Positions 7,831 to 16,422 of a stretch of 64,000 nucleotides of DNA are shown in pieces (the stretch's first letter is position 1; each line of letters opens with the position of its first letter). The notes under the pieces were generated by a model that worked only from the letters and a program-made list of their open reading frames with translations, had not been told where the DNA came from and did not search any database. Both the position numbers and the translations under genes were made by a program. Source of the DNA: Oceanobacillus jeddahensis (lineage in GTDB: Bacteria > Bacillota > Bacilli > Bacillales > Amphibacillaceae); the NCBI RefSeq assembly GCF_000750635.1, contig NZ_CCDM010000003.1, positions 85,115 to 149,114 on the forward strand, read 5' to 3'.

Positions 7831-7835
7831 ATTAT

Positions 7836-7889
7836 AAAGGGAAACTTCCTTCAGAGGAGATTTTCCCCCTCTGAAGGAAGTTTCCCTTT
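7836..7889 (+). terminator. 22-bp perfect hairpin terminator
   Basis: Bases 7836-7857 (AAAGGGAAACTTCC...) pair perfectly with 7868-7889 around a 10-base loop, immediately after the stop codon at 7830. The stem is symmetrical, so it could act in both directions, although only plus-strand genes flank it. Confidence 0.7.
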
Positions 7890-7975
7890 ATGGTATTTGT
7901 TGAATAGTTGTGAAAATTATGTTAGGTTGAAAGCCAAATCATTTTAGGACTAAAAAGCAAAAAGGAGCGTCTGTT

Positions 7976-8305
7976 ATGAAAAAAAGAATGAAATTAGGAT
8001 TAGCAACCTTAACCTTAGGCTTAGGATTATCCGTTTTTTCAACTCAAGAAGTTCAAGCTGAGTCAGTGGACTATGGAAACGGCGTTCATTGCGATGATGA
8101 AAATGGTTGTACAATAAACTATAGTGAAGCTTTTCAACAATCTGTAGATAGGGCTATAGAAAGTTATTCAACAGGATTAGTCTCAGCTCCTGTTAAATCC
8201 AATAGCAAATCGAAACCTAATCAATCCACTAGTAAAACTAATAATGATCCTAATCCTACTCGTCCAGAGCCAGGTACAACAACTGGCAGCCCAAGTATGA
8301 ATTAG
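7976..8305 (+). CDS. Secreted peptide with class IIa (pediocin-like) bacteriocin box
   Basis: A 109-residue precursor with a Sec signal peptide (KKR start, hydrophobic core, predicted cleavage after VQA at residue 28). The mature part begins ESVDYGNGVHCDDENGC and continues TINYSEAF. This matches the class IIa motif YGNGV-x-C-x4-C-x-V-x4-A at nearly all positions (YGNGV 33-37, Cys39, Cys45, Ile47, Ala52) but has five rather than four residues between the cysteines and is acidic. After residue 65 there is a Ser/Pro/Thr/Asn-rich tail of about 40 residues not seen in pediocins. AAAGGAG precedes the ATG. No double-glycine leader and no recognisable immunity gene is adjacent; the peptide-type ABC/two-component module lies 2-6 kb upstream. 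It may be a bacteriocin or a derived surface peptide. Confidence 0.6.
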   Translation: MKKRMKLGLATLTLGLGLSVFSTQEVQAESVDYGNGVHCDDENGCTINYSEAFQQSVDRAIESYSTGLVSAPVKSNSKSKPNQSTSKTNNDPNPTRPEPGTTTGSPSMN

Positions 8306-8356
8306 ATACGTATTAGATTAGTTGAGAGATATGAAAGAGAAACAATTAATGCCTCT

Positions 8357-8394
8357 TAGGCTGTCGAGAACCCATCGGCAGCCTATTTTTTATT
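8357..8394 (+). terminator. Terminator after the YGNGV peptide gene
   Basis: TAGGCTGTCGA pairs with TCGGCAGCCTA (11 bp, one G-T pair), followed by TTTTTTATTT. Confidence 0.75.
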
Positions 8395-8534
8395 TAATGG
8401 TCCATCCATTCGTTATAGATGAGAATAGCTTACTAAATTGAAAAATAGTAGTTTAATCATTTTTAACAAGATATTTTTAACTGTAAAATGACTTATGATA
8501 CGCTAGCGGGGAAAGAATATTTTGACATGGATCC

Positions 8535-8578
8535 AGGTGAAATCCGCTAGTGTAGGGTAGCGGATTTCACCTTTAAAA
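8535..8578 (+). terminator. 15-bp hairpin between 8305 and 9026
   Basis: AGGTGAAATCCGCTA (8535-8549) pairs perfectly with TAGCGGATTTCACCT (8558-8572), followed by TTAAAAAA. A shorter GCTAGCGG lies just upstream (about 8502-8509). No gene lies directly before it, so its role is unclear. It abuts repeat copy R4. Confidence 0.45.
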
Positions 8579-8587
8579 AATAGAATC

Positions 8588-8823
8588 ATAAAACGAAACT
8601 TCATTCAGTGGGAGTTTTTCGACGCACAACTCTTTACGATGGGACGAGTAATCGCAGTCCCAGTCCCAACCCCAGGACGTCGCGAACTTTGTCTGCTTCC
8701 TTCATTCTCCCACTGAATTAGCCTAAGTGATTCAGGGAGGTAGCGCCCGTTATCTCCCGCCTAAATAAATTTATTTTCGCTCTTTATTTGGAGGCGGGAG
8801 TTTTACGGGCGGTTCTCCGTGAT
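8588..8823 (-). repeat. Dispersed palindromic element copy R4 (longest, inverted)
   Basis: The longest copy (236 bp) and the only one in the minus orientation. Read on the minus strand it runs from ATCACGGAGAACCGCCCGT through the hairpin CTCCCGCCT/AGGCGGGAG, then GGCTAATTCAGTGGGAG, a spacer with GCGACGTCCTGGGGTTGGGA, ACTCGTCCCATCGTAAAGAG, TTGTGCGTCGAAAAACTCCC and the end ACTGAATGAAGTTTCG plus TTTTAT. Together with R6 it defines the full element. No ORF. Confidence 0.92.
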
Positions 8824-9025
8824 AAAAAGTCAGATTTGGATGTTTACGAGTTAGATTTATGGTGAATAAAGCTAACTATAAAAGATTTTTTTCATTGTAT
8901 TTCGATATTCTTTTTATTTTTTTACAAGTATACTAAATGGATTGGATGATTTTCCTAATATCTCAATATAAATAGGAAAGTTTATTGTTCTGCCAGATTC
9001 ATAATAAACCAAGGTGGTGAGCAGC

Positions 9026-10051
9026 ATGGAAGTTTTATATTTTTCAGCTGGAAGTTCTGTTTATGAAATGAAAAAAGAAGAACAGGAATGGATAATGGAA
9101 GAAAGACCGGCACCGGCTCCGTTTTTATGTCTTGCGGCAGACCCGGGCCGGAAAGGACGGCTGTATGGAGGGAGCTTTAACGAGGGTTTGTGGATAAGTG
9201 ATGACAGCGGCAAAACATGGAAGCCTGCTGGATCAGGAATATCGCATAACAGCGTCATGAGTGTTGCAGTCAGTCCAACAGAGGTGAAAAATGGCTATCA
9301 TGTCGTTTGGGCTGGGACCGAACCGAGCAGGCTATTTCGTTCGGAAGACGGGGGAGAAACTTGGGTCGATTGTCCGGCTTTATTAGATTTACCTTCCAAA
9401 TCTTCTTGGAGTTTCCCGCCCCGTCCATACACGCATCATGTGCGATGGATTGAACCGGATAGACATGAAGAGAACCGCATATTTGTAGGTATTGAACTTG
9501 GTGGTGTGATGAAAAGTGAAGATAAAGGAATGAGTTGGGAAGATCGAAAAGCCAACTCACAATATGATTGTCATACTTTAACGATGCATCCTCAAGTTCC
9601 AGGGCGGATATACGAAGCTGCGGGCGGCGGCTATGCTGAAAGCTTTGATGCCGGAAATACTTGGCAGACGGTCAATGAGGGTTTGGAACCTTATAACTAT
9701 TTGGTTCATATTGCTGTAGATTCAGGGAATCCGGATACAATGGTGGCGTCTGCGGCTAGGAGTCCCTATGAAGCATATGATCCAGCCCGTGCAAGTTCGA
9801 TTTTAGTACGACGCGAAGATGGAGCTCCTTGGTCACCAGTATATAAAGGTTTGCCTGATACGGAAGGTTCCTCCGTTTTTGCATTAATTTCGCATCCATC
9901 CCAATCAGGTGTTTTTTACGCCGTTAATAATCTCGGCTTTTATCTTTCTTATGATGCGGGTCAAACCTGGGGAAAAGTGCCATTGGAGTGGCCGGATCAT
10001 TTAACCACAAAAAGAATCCATGGGTTCACGATGGTTGTTTCTTCGGATTAA
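9026..10051 (+). CDS. BNR/Asp-box beta-propeller protein (sialidase-like fold)
   Basis: A 341-residue protein with five Asp-box motifs (S-x-D-x-G-x-T-W): SDDSGKTW, SEDGGETW, SEDKGMSW, SFDAGNTW and SYDAGQTW, spaced as in a WD40/BNR-like propeller. ATG at 9026 with AAGGTGGTGA upstream is preferred to the GTG codons inside that Shine-Dalgarno. There is no signal peptide, so it is probably cytoplasmic. The fold is shared by sialidases and photosystem assembly factors; proteins of this length in Bacillaceae are usually annotated only as exo-alpha-sialidase-like, and the catalytic arginine triad cannot be confirmed here. Function unknown. Confidence 0.75.
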   Translation: MEVLYFSAGSSVYEMKKEEQEWIMEERPAPAPFLCLAADPGRKGRLYGGSFNEGLWISDDSGKTWKPAGSGISHNSVMSVAVSPTEVKNGYHVVWAGTEPSRLFRSEDGGETWVDCPALLDLPSKSSWSFPPRPYTHHVRWIEPDRHEENRIFVGIELGGVMKSEDKGMSWEDRKANSQYDCHTLTMHPQVPGRIYEAAGGGYAESFDAGNTWQTVNEGLEPYNYLVHIAVDSGNPDTMVASAARSPYEAYDPARASSILVRREDGAPWSPVYKGLPDTEGSSVFALISHPSQSGVFYAVNNLGFYLSYDAGQTWGKVPLEWPDHLTTKRIHGFTMVVSSD

Positions 10052-10189
10052 ACTTTAATAGTGACCTTGTTCTTTATAGCAAATAAAATTTCATTAACTC
10101 CTACAGACATGTTAGATGACTTCTATTTCGAATATGTGTAAGGACTTTTAACAAACATGCGTCAAGACATCATGAAAGGGGTTGCATAT

Positions 10190-11878
10190 ATGCAATTAAA
10201 AAGGCGTGAAAAGCGCCAGAGCAGCTTGATTTTTACTGTTACAACAATGATATTGCTTGTACTTAGCGGATGTGCCTCAGAGGATGAGACCGACAAGGAA
10301 CCTGAGCCAGATCCGCCTGAAGAGGACAGTGAGGTGGTTGATCCGCCAGACAATGATGAAGAACCGGAAGAAGAGCCGGTTGTGCCAGAGGCTTACGGTG
10401 TCAGTGCAGGACATCCGGATGCTGTAGAGGCTGGAATGACCGTTTTAGAAAATGGGGGTAATGCTGTGGATGCAGCCATTGCAGCTGCCTATGTTGTTTC
10501 CGTTGTGGAGCCCTTTGCTTCAGGAATCGGTGGTGGTGGTGTGACACTGGTTCAAGAACAAGGCGAAGATCCGGAGGCATACGATTATCGTGAAGTTGTA
10601 CCCGAAGATGGTGTTCCTGCAACAGATATTGGTGTGCCAGGGTTTGTAGCGGGTACGAAAGAATTACATGATGACTACGGGGAAGCTGATTGGCAGACAG
10701 TGATTGACCCGGCGGTTGATTTGGCAGAAAGTTCGGAGGTGTCTGAAACGTTAGCGCAGCAGCTACAATCAGCACAGGATCGCTTGCCGGTCGAACAGCT
10801 AGATCAATTCTATCCTGATGGCGCAGCGATTGAAGCTGGCTCCACTTTAGAGCAACCGGCATTGGCAGAAACGTTGCGTGATATTCGTGATAGTGGTGGG
10901 ACATCTTTTTATGAAGGGAACACTGGAGAAGCTTTAGCAGCTATTGAAGGGCTGAACATGAATTCTCTTGCGAACTTCGATGTTGGACGGCATGATCCGG
11001 TGACCGGAGAATTTGCCGGATATGAGGTGACAGGTGCTCCACCCCCGTTACCTGGCGCCAGTGTTATTCAAATGCTGCAAATCATAGAAGAGCGGGGAAC
11101 ATTAGAAGAAGAGCGGAATAGCATGCCATTTGTGCATGACATTGCGATGTCTTGGCGAATCGCCCAGCAATTTGTTGACACGGATTTTGGCGATCCTTCG
11201 TTTGTGGATGTTCCGGTTGACTCTCTCGTTGACCGTGAACAGAATGCTGTTTTAGCAGAAGAAATCTCCAGTGACAGCTTGTTGCCTGAGGACGAAGAGC
11301 GGACTCATGGCGATTCGGATCCGAATACGACGCATATCACTGTTATTGACGATAATGGCACAGTCGTTTCCATGACAAATACGCTGACCAATTTCTTTGG
11401 ATCCGGCGTATACACAGACGGCTTTTTTCTTAACAATCAAATGGCTCGGTTTGATATTGGTCAAACGGAGCAAAATGAACCTGAGCCTGGACGGCGTTCT
11501 GTTACCTGGTCATCCCCGATGATTGTTGCAGATGATGAAGGCCCTGTTTTAGGAATTGGCAGCCCGGGAGGTGAACGTATTCCGATTATGCTTACGCAAG
11601 TGATTTCTGACTGGGTTCAGGAAGACTCGGATCTGGAAACCGTTGTTGAAGCCGACCGTTTCCATCTTACGGATAATACGCTTGTGATGGAGTCCGCACC
11701 AGAAGCGGATGTGAGGGAAGCTTTGCTTGATATTGGGTATAACGAGATTCGTGAAGCTCCGACTCCGCTGTATTTCGGATCTGTTCAGGCTTTGATGATC
11801 GATCGGGACAATGATAACATCTCAGGAGCGACCGATCCCCGGCGGGAGGCCGATTGGAACGTAGAAACACGAGATTAA
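10190..11878 (+). CDS. Gamma-glutamyltransferase-family lipoprotein
   Basis: A 562-residue gamma-glutamyltranspeptidase homologue exported as a lipoprotein: a charged start, hydrophobic stretch and lipobox LSGC, then a very acidic Pro/Glu/Asp linker. The catalytic region has NTTHITVID, where the threonine at about residue 380 is the expected autoprocessing nucleophile, followed by TNTLTNFFGSG and the GSPGGERIP oxyanion segment; it ends GATDPRREADWN as in the family. ATG at 10190 is chosen because GAAAGGGG lies 8 bases upstream; upstream in-frame ATGs (10157, 10172) lack a site. GGT cleaves gamma-glutamyl bonds of glutathione or poly-gamma-glutamate at the cell surface. No capsule genes are adjacent. 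Confidence 0.88.
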   Translation: MQLKRREKRQSSLIFTVTTMILLVLSGCASEDETDKEPEPDPPEEDSEVVDPPDNDEEPEEEPVVPEAYGVSAGHPDAVEAGMTVLENGGNAVDAAIAAAYVVSVVEPFASGIGGGGVTLVQEQGEDPEAYDYREVVPEDGVPATDIGVPGFVAGTKELHDDYGEADWQTVIDPAVDLAESSEVSETLAQQLQSAQDRLPVEQLDQFYPDGAAIEAGSTLEQPALAETLRDIRDSGGTSFYEGNTGEALAAIEGLNMNSLANFDVGRHDPVTGEFAGYEVTGAPPPLPGASVIQMLQIIEERGTLEEERNSMPFVHDIAMSWRIAQQFVDTDFGDPSFVDVPVDSLVDREQNAVLAEEISSDSLLPEDEERTHGDSDPNTTHITVIDDNGTVVSMTNTLTNFFGSGVYTDGFFLNNQMARFDIGQTEQNEPEPGRRSVTWSSPMIVADDEGPVLGIGSPGGERIPIMLTQVISDWVQEDSDLETVVEADRFHLTDNTLVMESAPEADVREALLDIGYNEIREAPTPLYFGSVQALMIDRDNDNISGATDPRREADWNVETRD

Positions 11879-11942
11879 GTAAGGTATCTAGTATTCTAAG
11901 AAATTCACTTGGGTATTAATGTAAGGAGTTAAAGGGGATTCT

Positions 11943-13064
11943 ATGACATCCATGAACCAGAAAAATCAACATCAAAGAATTGCTATTTTAGACCAAATGC
12001 GGGGCGTTGCTTTACTCGGAATCTTTTTAGCAAATGTCCCTGGTTTGTCTTCAGTCGATACGGAAAATTTGTCTCCAATCAATGAAATAGTAAGAAGTTT
12101 GGAAGAGATTATATTAACTGACAGTACTCGGCCTTTATTTGCATTCATGTTTGGCTTGAGTCTCATGTTACTTTATAATCGCTTAAGAACGAAGGAAATC
12201 AATCCTTATCCGATATTGCTCAGACGGTTATTTTTGCTTGCCCTTGTCGGCGCTGTGCACGGTTATGTTATTTGGTCGGGAGATATTCTGCTCATGTATG
12301 GGATGGCAGGATTTATCCTTCTGCTGTTTATGAATTGGTCAGCAACCGGATTAGTTATTACTGCTTTCCTCTTCTGGATCGGTTATACCATTGGAGCGGA
12401 TGTAATCAGTTACTTCTCGTCCTATAATTTGTCCCTTGAAGACGGTTTGAAAGGTCTGTTGCCTGATTCCAAAGAACCGCCGACAGGAACAGAATATCTT
12501 ATTATTGAGTTTTCTTCCATGGTCGCACATATTGGTTTTTTCGTGTTTGGTATGTATGCGTATCGCAAGGGTTTGTTTGCAATAATCGAAAACCGGAGAA
12601 AAACCATGGGCTTATTGACCGTTATTTTTCTGGTGATTGGCTTGGCAGGGAAAGCAAGCCTTTATGACAGGATTGCGTTACATCCATTAGAAAACTTCTA
12701 CCCCTTTGTTGTGACGATCGGTATGATTTTAGTCATTGTTCTCTTAGGAACAAGCAAGACAAGCATATCGAAGTTGCTTGTCCCGTTTACCTCGATTGGT
12801 AAGATGGCGTTTACGAATTACATCATGCAATCCCTCATATTCGTAAGCTTGTTTCAATCGAGTGGACGAACTTTTTTTATCAACTTAGGGATTTGGCAGG
12901 AACCAAGCTATGCGTTCGCTCTTGGGGTTGGTGTGATCGTATTCGCCGCGCAAATGGTTTTCAGCCATCTTTGGTTAAAAGTATTCTCTTACGGACCGTT
13001 TGAATGGCTATGGAGAATAGGGACTTATGGAAAAATGGTTCCAATAAAAAGGAAAGAGGAATAG
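11943..13064 (+). CDS. DUF418 (YeiB-like) membrane protein
   Basis: A 373-residue polytopic membrane protein with about nine hydrophobic helices. It begins with the family hallmark RIAILDQMRGVALLGIFLAN and contains the DUF418 C-terminal region (SIGKMAFTNYIMQS ... FSYGPFEWLWR). AAGGGG lies just upstream of the ATG. DUF418 proteins are related to acyltransferase-like membrane proteins, but no activity is established; a role in transport or in modifying envelope molecules is only suggested. Confidence 0.85.
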   Translation: MTSMNQKNQHQRIAILDQMRGVALLGIFLANVPGLSSVDTENLSPINEIVRSLEEIILTDSTRPLFAFMFGLSLMLLYNRLRTKEINPYPILLRRLFLLALVGAVHGYVIWSGDILLMYGMAGFILLLFMNWSATGLVITAFLFWIGYTIGADVISYFSSYNLSLEDGLKGLLPDSKEPPTGTEYLIIEFSSMVAHIGFFVFGMYAYRKGLFAIIENRRKTMGLLTVIFLVIGLAGKASLYDRIALHPLENFYPFVVTIGMILVIVLLGTSKTSISKLLVPFTSIGKMAFTNYIMQSLIFVSLFQSSGRTFFINLGIWQEPSYAFALGVGVIVFAAQMVFSHLWLKVFSYGPFEWLWRIGTYGKMVPIKRKEE

Positions 13065-13085
13065 ATGCATTCTATTTACCAATGT

Positions 13086-13119
13086 AAAAAATCCAACTCA
13101 GCTTGCAGTTGGATTTTTT
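13086..13119 (+). terminator. Bidirectional terminator between convergent genes
   Basis: AAAAAATCCAACT pairs with AGTTGGATTTTTT around a short loop. The A- and T-runs on both sides let it serve the DUF418 gene and the converging aminopeptidase gene. Confidence 0.85.
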
Positions 13120-13143
13120 ACTGACTATTTACTGATGAGCGGG

Positions 13144-14382
13144 CTAAGCCCAAGCCCCTTTTCGGAAGACAGGAACACGGCTGCCATCTTCTTTAATGCC
13201 ATCAATATCCATTTGATCCGAACCGATCATAAAGTCAACATGTGTTGCTGAACGATTCAGGCCTGCTTCTTTTAATTCTTCTTCTGACATCTCTGTTCCG
13301 CCTTCTAAGTTGAACGCATAAGCAGAACCTAGCGCTAAGTGATTTGAAGCATTTTCATCAAATAACGTATTGAAGAATGTCAATCCTGATTGGGAAATAG
13401 GTGAAGCATCCGGAACTAATGCAACTTCGCCTAAGCGGGATGCGCCTTCGTCTTGCTGGACTAATTTTTGAATAACCTCTTCGCCTTTTTCAGCAGTCAC
13501 TTTGGTTACTTTCCCATTTTCAAAATGGAATTCCATCCCTTCGATGACAGAACCGGCATAACTTAACGGTTTGGTTGAAACGACAACGCCGTCAACCCGC
13601 TTAGCATCTGGAGCGGTAAATACTTCTTCTGTCGGCATATTCGCTATAAAACGTTCCCCGCGGGAGTTAAAGCTTCCAGCACCTTCCCAGCGGTGATTTT
13701 TTGGCAGGCCGACCGTTAAGTCCGTACCCGGCGCAGTGTAATGTAGTGCTGTAAATTGTTCTTTATTCAATGATTCCGCTTTCGTTTCCAGGGTTTTATC
13801 TTTTTCTTCCCATGTGCGGATCGCGTCGTCATCATATAAATGAATCGCTTTGAAAATAGCGTCCCATAATGCATTGGTTTGTTCTTTCGCTGAATCTAAA
13901 TCCGGAAAGACTTTCGCTGCCCATTCCGAGCCGGCTGCAGCTGCCACAACCCATGAGATTTTATTTGACTGCGTTGCTTGCGCTAGTGGTTTAAAAGCTT
14001 CCCCGGCTACTTTTTGCGTTGCTGCGATTTTTTCTCCATCTAATCCTTTTAAGGCATCAGGATCATTGGAAACAACATTGATACGGCTGGCGCCTTGTTC
14101 AATGATGTAGTTCATTTCTTCGAGTCGATAATCCGGAATATCTGTTAAGGTTTCCGTTGATTGATGCTCAAACCCAAGTCTTGAGATTTTATCGTCTCCC
14201 CATTTAACAATAACGCGTTTTGCTCCTTTTTCATAAGCAGCTTTTGTAATTTTACGTGCTAACGGAGCTTGCTCGACATCGATGGTAAGAACGACAGAAT
14301 GTCCTTCTTGGACATTAATACCGGTAGAAACGATTAATTCAGCATATTTTTGCAGGTATTCATCAAAATTTTCCAAAGTCAT
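13144..14382 (-). CDS. Aminopeptidase, M29 family
   Basis: A 412-residue thermophilic-type (M29) aminopeptidase similar in length to Bacillus AmpS. Conserved segments with the metal ligands are visible: NSRGERFIANMPTEEVFTAP, ASNHLALGSAYAF and THVDFMIGS. These enzymes are cytoplasmic dimers using two Co/Zn ions to remove N-terminal residues. ATG at 14382 (MTLENFDEYLQK) is preferred because GGAGGCTC lies upstream; the longer frame to 14484 has no ribosome-binding site. Monocistronic, converging on the DUF418 gene. Confidence 0.9.
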   Translation of the reverse strand: MTLENFDEYLQKYAELIVSTGINVQEGHSVVLTIDVEQAPLARKITKAAYEKGAKRVIVKWGDDKISRLGFEHQSTETLTDIPDYRLEEMNYIIEQGASRINVVSNDPDALKGLDGEKIAATQKVAGEAFKPLAQATQSNKISWVVAAAAGSEWAAKVFPDLDSAKEQTNALWDAIFKAIHLYDDDAIRTWEEKDKTLETKAESLNKEQFTALHYTAPGTDLTVGLPKNHRWEGAGSFNSRGERFIANMPTEEVFTAPDAKRVDGVVVSTKPLSYAGSVIEGMEFHFENGKVTKVTAEKGEEVIQKLVQQDEGASRLGEVALVPDASPISQSGLTFFNTLFDENASNHLALGSAYAFNLEGGTEMSEEELKEAGLNRSATHVDFMIGSDQMDIDGIKEDGSRVPVFRKGAWA

Positions 14383-14509
14383 ATATAGAGCCTCCTTGTG
14401 AAGTTGATATACCTTTTTATGGTAGCATAACCATTTAGGAATAACAATTTGGATGTTAAAGTGGTATGAAGCGCATTGTTTCAATAAATCTATTGTAGAG
14501 GTGATTTTA

Positions 14510-14863
14510 GTGTGCAGAGAAGCAGTTTTACATTATGCCAAAAGAAAATACGATACGGAGCCTGATTACCCCTGGGCAAAATTTTCTAACTACGCTGTGC
14601 TTCGGCATAAGAAAAACGGTAAGTGGTTTGGACTGCTGATGGATGTGGATAAAGAGAAATTAAATATAGAAGGAGAAGGGGCTGTTGATGTTTTAAATGT
14701 CAAATGCGATCCGGAATTAGCATCGATTTTAAGAAAAGAAAACGGAATACTGCCTGCTTACCATATGAACAAAGAACATTGGATTAGTATTCTGCTGGAT
14801 GGTTCTGTGTCAGAAGGTGAGATTTTTCAGCTCCTGGATACAAGCTATCATTTAACAAAGTAG
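14510..14863 (+). CDS. MmcQ/YjbR-family protein
   Basis: A 117-residue protein of the MmcQ/YjbR (DUF419) family, recognised by PWAKFSNYAVLRHKKNGKWF, LNVKCDPELASILR and YHMNKEHWISILLDG. GTG at 14510 is five bases after GAGGTGA, so the longer upstream reading is unlikely. The fold resembles DNA-binding CyaY-like domains, but the role is not known. Divergent from the aminopeptidase gene. Confidence 0.8.
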   Translation: MCREAVLHYAKRKYDTEPDYPWAKFSNYAVLRHKKNGKWFGLLMDVDKEKLNIEGEGAVDVLNVKCDPELASILRKENGILPAYHMNKEHWISILLDGSVSEGEIFQLLDTSYHLTK

Positions 14864-15001
14864 GAAATGATTCATGTACTAGATAGGAATTGTATACCGT
14901 GTTGTGAATAAATATAATCAATTAAAAGAAACGTATGTTCTTTTTCTTTGGATAATGTTATGATAAGATAATGCAATTTACAAATGAAGGAGAAAAAGAG
15001 C

Positions 15002-15481
15002 ATGACAGGGAAAACACATATCATGGCTGGTATCACAGCAACGACAGCTATTGTAGCTATCACGGATGCATATCAACCTGAATGGTTTATTGCAGCTGGT
15101 GCAGCAGGTGGATTGCTTCCGGACATTTGTCACAGCGGCAGCAAAATCGGGCGGAGATTTCCTGCGATTTCTAAAGTAGTCAATAGCCTTTTTGGGCATC
15201 GAACCTTTACACATAGTTTATTATTCTTAGCGTTGGTGGCGTTTGTTTTATCTAAGTTCGTCAGTAATCCATCGATTACCATGGGGATCTTAGTAGGCAT
15301 GGTTACACATTTCATACTAGACGCTTTCACCAAACAAGGAATTAAGTTATTGTATCCTGCTAAGGTGACGATTCGATTTCCATTCGCCGCAACGACTGGC
15401 GGAAAAGCAGAAGGGATTGTTTTATTGGCGTTGACGGTAGTTACACTTTATTATGCCAACAATATACTTGCGCTTTTCTAA
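15002..15481 (+). CDS. YdjM-family membrane-bound metal-dependent hydrolase
   Basis: A 159-residue protein of the LexA-binding/YdjM family. Conserved His/Asp motifs are THIMAG at the N-terminus, LLPDICHSGSKIGRR, HRTFTHSLLF and THFILDAFTKQG, interleaved with about four transmembrane segments. ATG at 15002 follows GAAGGAG (14986-14992). Family members are annotated as metal-dependent hydrolases; the substrate is unknown. Confidence 0.82.
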   Translation: MTGKTHIMAGITATTAIVAITDAYQPEWFIAAGAAGGLLPDICHSGSKIGRRFPAISKVVNSLFGHRTFTHSLLFLALVAFVLSKFVSNPSITMGILVGMVTHFILDAFTKQGIKLLYPAKVTIRFPFAATTGGKAEGIVLLALTVVTLYYANNILALF

Positions 15482-15523
15482 GTATGGATTTTTGATAAGA
15501 ATTACAGCAAATAGGAGGCTGGC

Positions 15524-15934
15524 ATGAAAATTCAATTGACAAAAATACAACAAGAACAAGCATGGAAGCTTAGACATGAAGTCATGTGGCCGGATGAGGA
15601 TTTCAATTACATAAAATTAAAAGATGATGATTCAGGTATTCATTTGGGTCTTTTTAAAGATAATAGGCTGATTTCGGTCGTTTCGCTTTTTATAGACAAA
15701 GGGGAAGCTCAATTTAGAAAATTTGCAACCTTAAAATCAGAGCAGGGAAAAGGATATGGAGGCAGATTATTAGAATCCGTATTCGAGGAAGCGAAATTAC
15801 ATGAGGTGAAAAGAATTTGGTGTAATGCCAGAAAGAATAAAAGACATTTTTATCACAAGTTTGGTTTCCGGGAAACAGGTACAAGTTTTGTGAAGAACGG
15901 CAAGTCCTACGTTATCATGGAGAAATTCCTATAG
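15524..15934 (+). CDS. GNAT-family N-acetyltransferase
   Basis: A 136-residue single-domain acetyltransferase. The acetyl-CoA loop is in SEQGKGYGGRLLESVFEEA (Q/RxxGxG/A type), followed by RIWCNARKNKRHFYHKFGF, typical of the GNAT C-terminal half. AGGAGG precedes the ATG. It follows the ydjM-like gene by 42 bases and ends at a strong terminator. Substrate unknown. Confidence 0.85.
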   Translation: MKIQLTKIQQEQAWKLRHEVMWPDEDFNYIKLKDDDSGIHLGLFKDNRLISVVSLFIDKGEAQFRKFATLKSEQGKGYGGRLLESVFEEAKLHEVKRIWCNARKNKRHFYHKFGFRETGTSFVKNGKSYVIMEKFL

Positions 15935-15962
15935 TCCTCAAATAAGTTAAAGAAGGGGTTGT

Positions 15963-16000
15963 TGCACAATCAGATAACTGATCGTGTAACAGCTTTTTTT
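15963..16000 (+). terminator. Terminator after GNAT gene
   Basis: TGTTGCACAATCAG pairs with CTGATCGTGTAACA (14 bp including two G-T pairs) and is followed by GCTTTTTTTAT. Confidence 0.8.
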
Positions 16001-16246
16001 ATACTTTTCTATCCGTGCAAAAAACAGGCCACACTGGGTATATTTCATCCAATCTTTTTTTTAATGGATTTTTTCTATTTATGCTAATATACGGGTTTGT
16101 AAGGTATTTTTGATCAAACTTTATTTTAAAAGCTGTAATGAGTTTTATGGTGGTCAACGGAGCCATAGAATAAGTTAATAATGCAATTGACGACTATTGA
16201 AAAATACGCTAAGATTAATTAAATGAATCATTCAATTAATAAATTT

Positions 16247-16400
16247 ATCATGGAGAAACGCCCATAAAACTCCTGCCGCTAAATAAAGAGTAAGAATAAA
16301 TTTATTTAGGCGGGAGATAACGGGCGCTAACCCCCCGATTCACTCAGGCTAATTCAGTGGAGTTTCTTCAACACTCCCACTGAATGAAGTTTCGTTTTAT
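16247..16400 (+). repeat. Dispersed palindromic element copy R5
   Basis: A 154-bp copy from ATCATGGAGAAACGCCC to AAGTTTCGTTTTAT. The first hairpin has several base changes in its left arm (CCATAAAACTCCTGCC) but an intact right arm (AGGCGGGAGATAACGGGCGC). The CTCAGGCTAATTCAGTGG hairpin is present and the GGGACTGGGG module is missing. It ends 22 bases before the ATG at 16423, so it forms the upstream region of that gene. The rest of 15935-16422 shows only the GNAT terminator. Confidence 0.88.
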
Positions 16401-16422
16401 CTTCAAAAGGCAGGTGATGTAA

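Noticed and set aside
10401..10904. 167-codon antisense frame within the gamma-glutamyltransferase gene
   Set aside because: His/Leu/Gln-rich composition reflects the reverse of a biased coding sequence; no ribosome-binding site, and the sense gene is clear.
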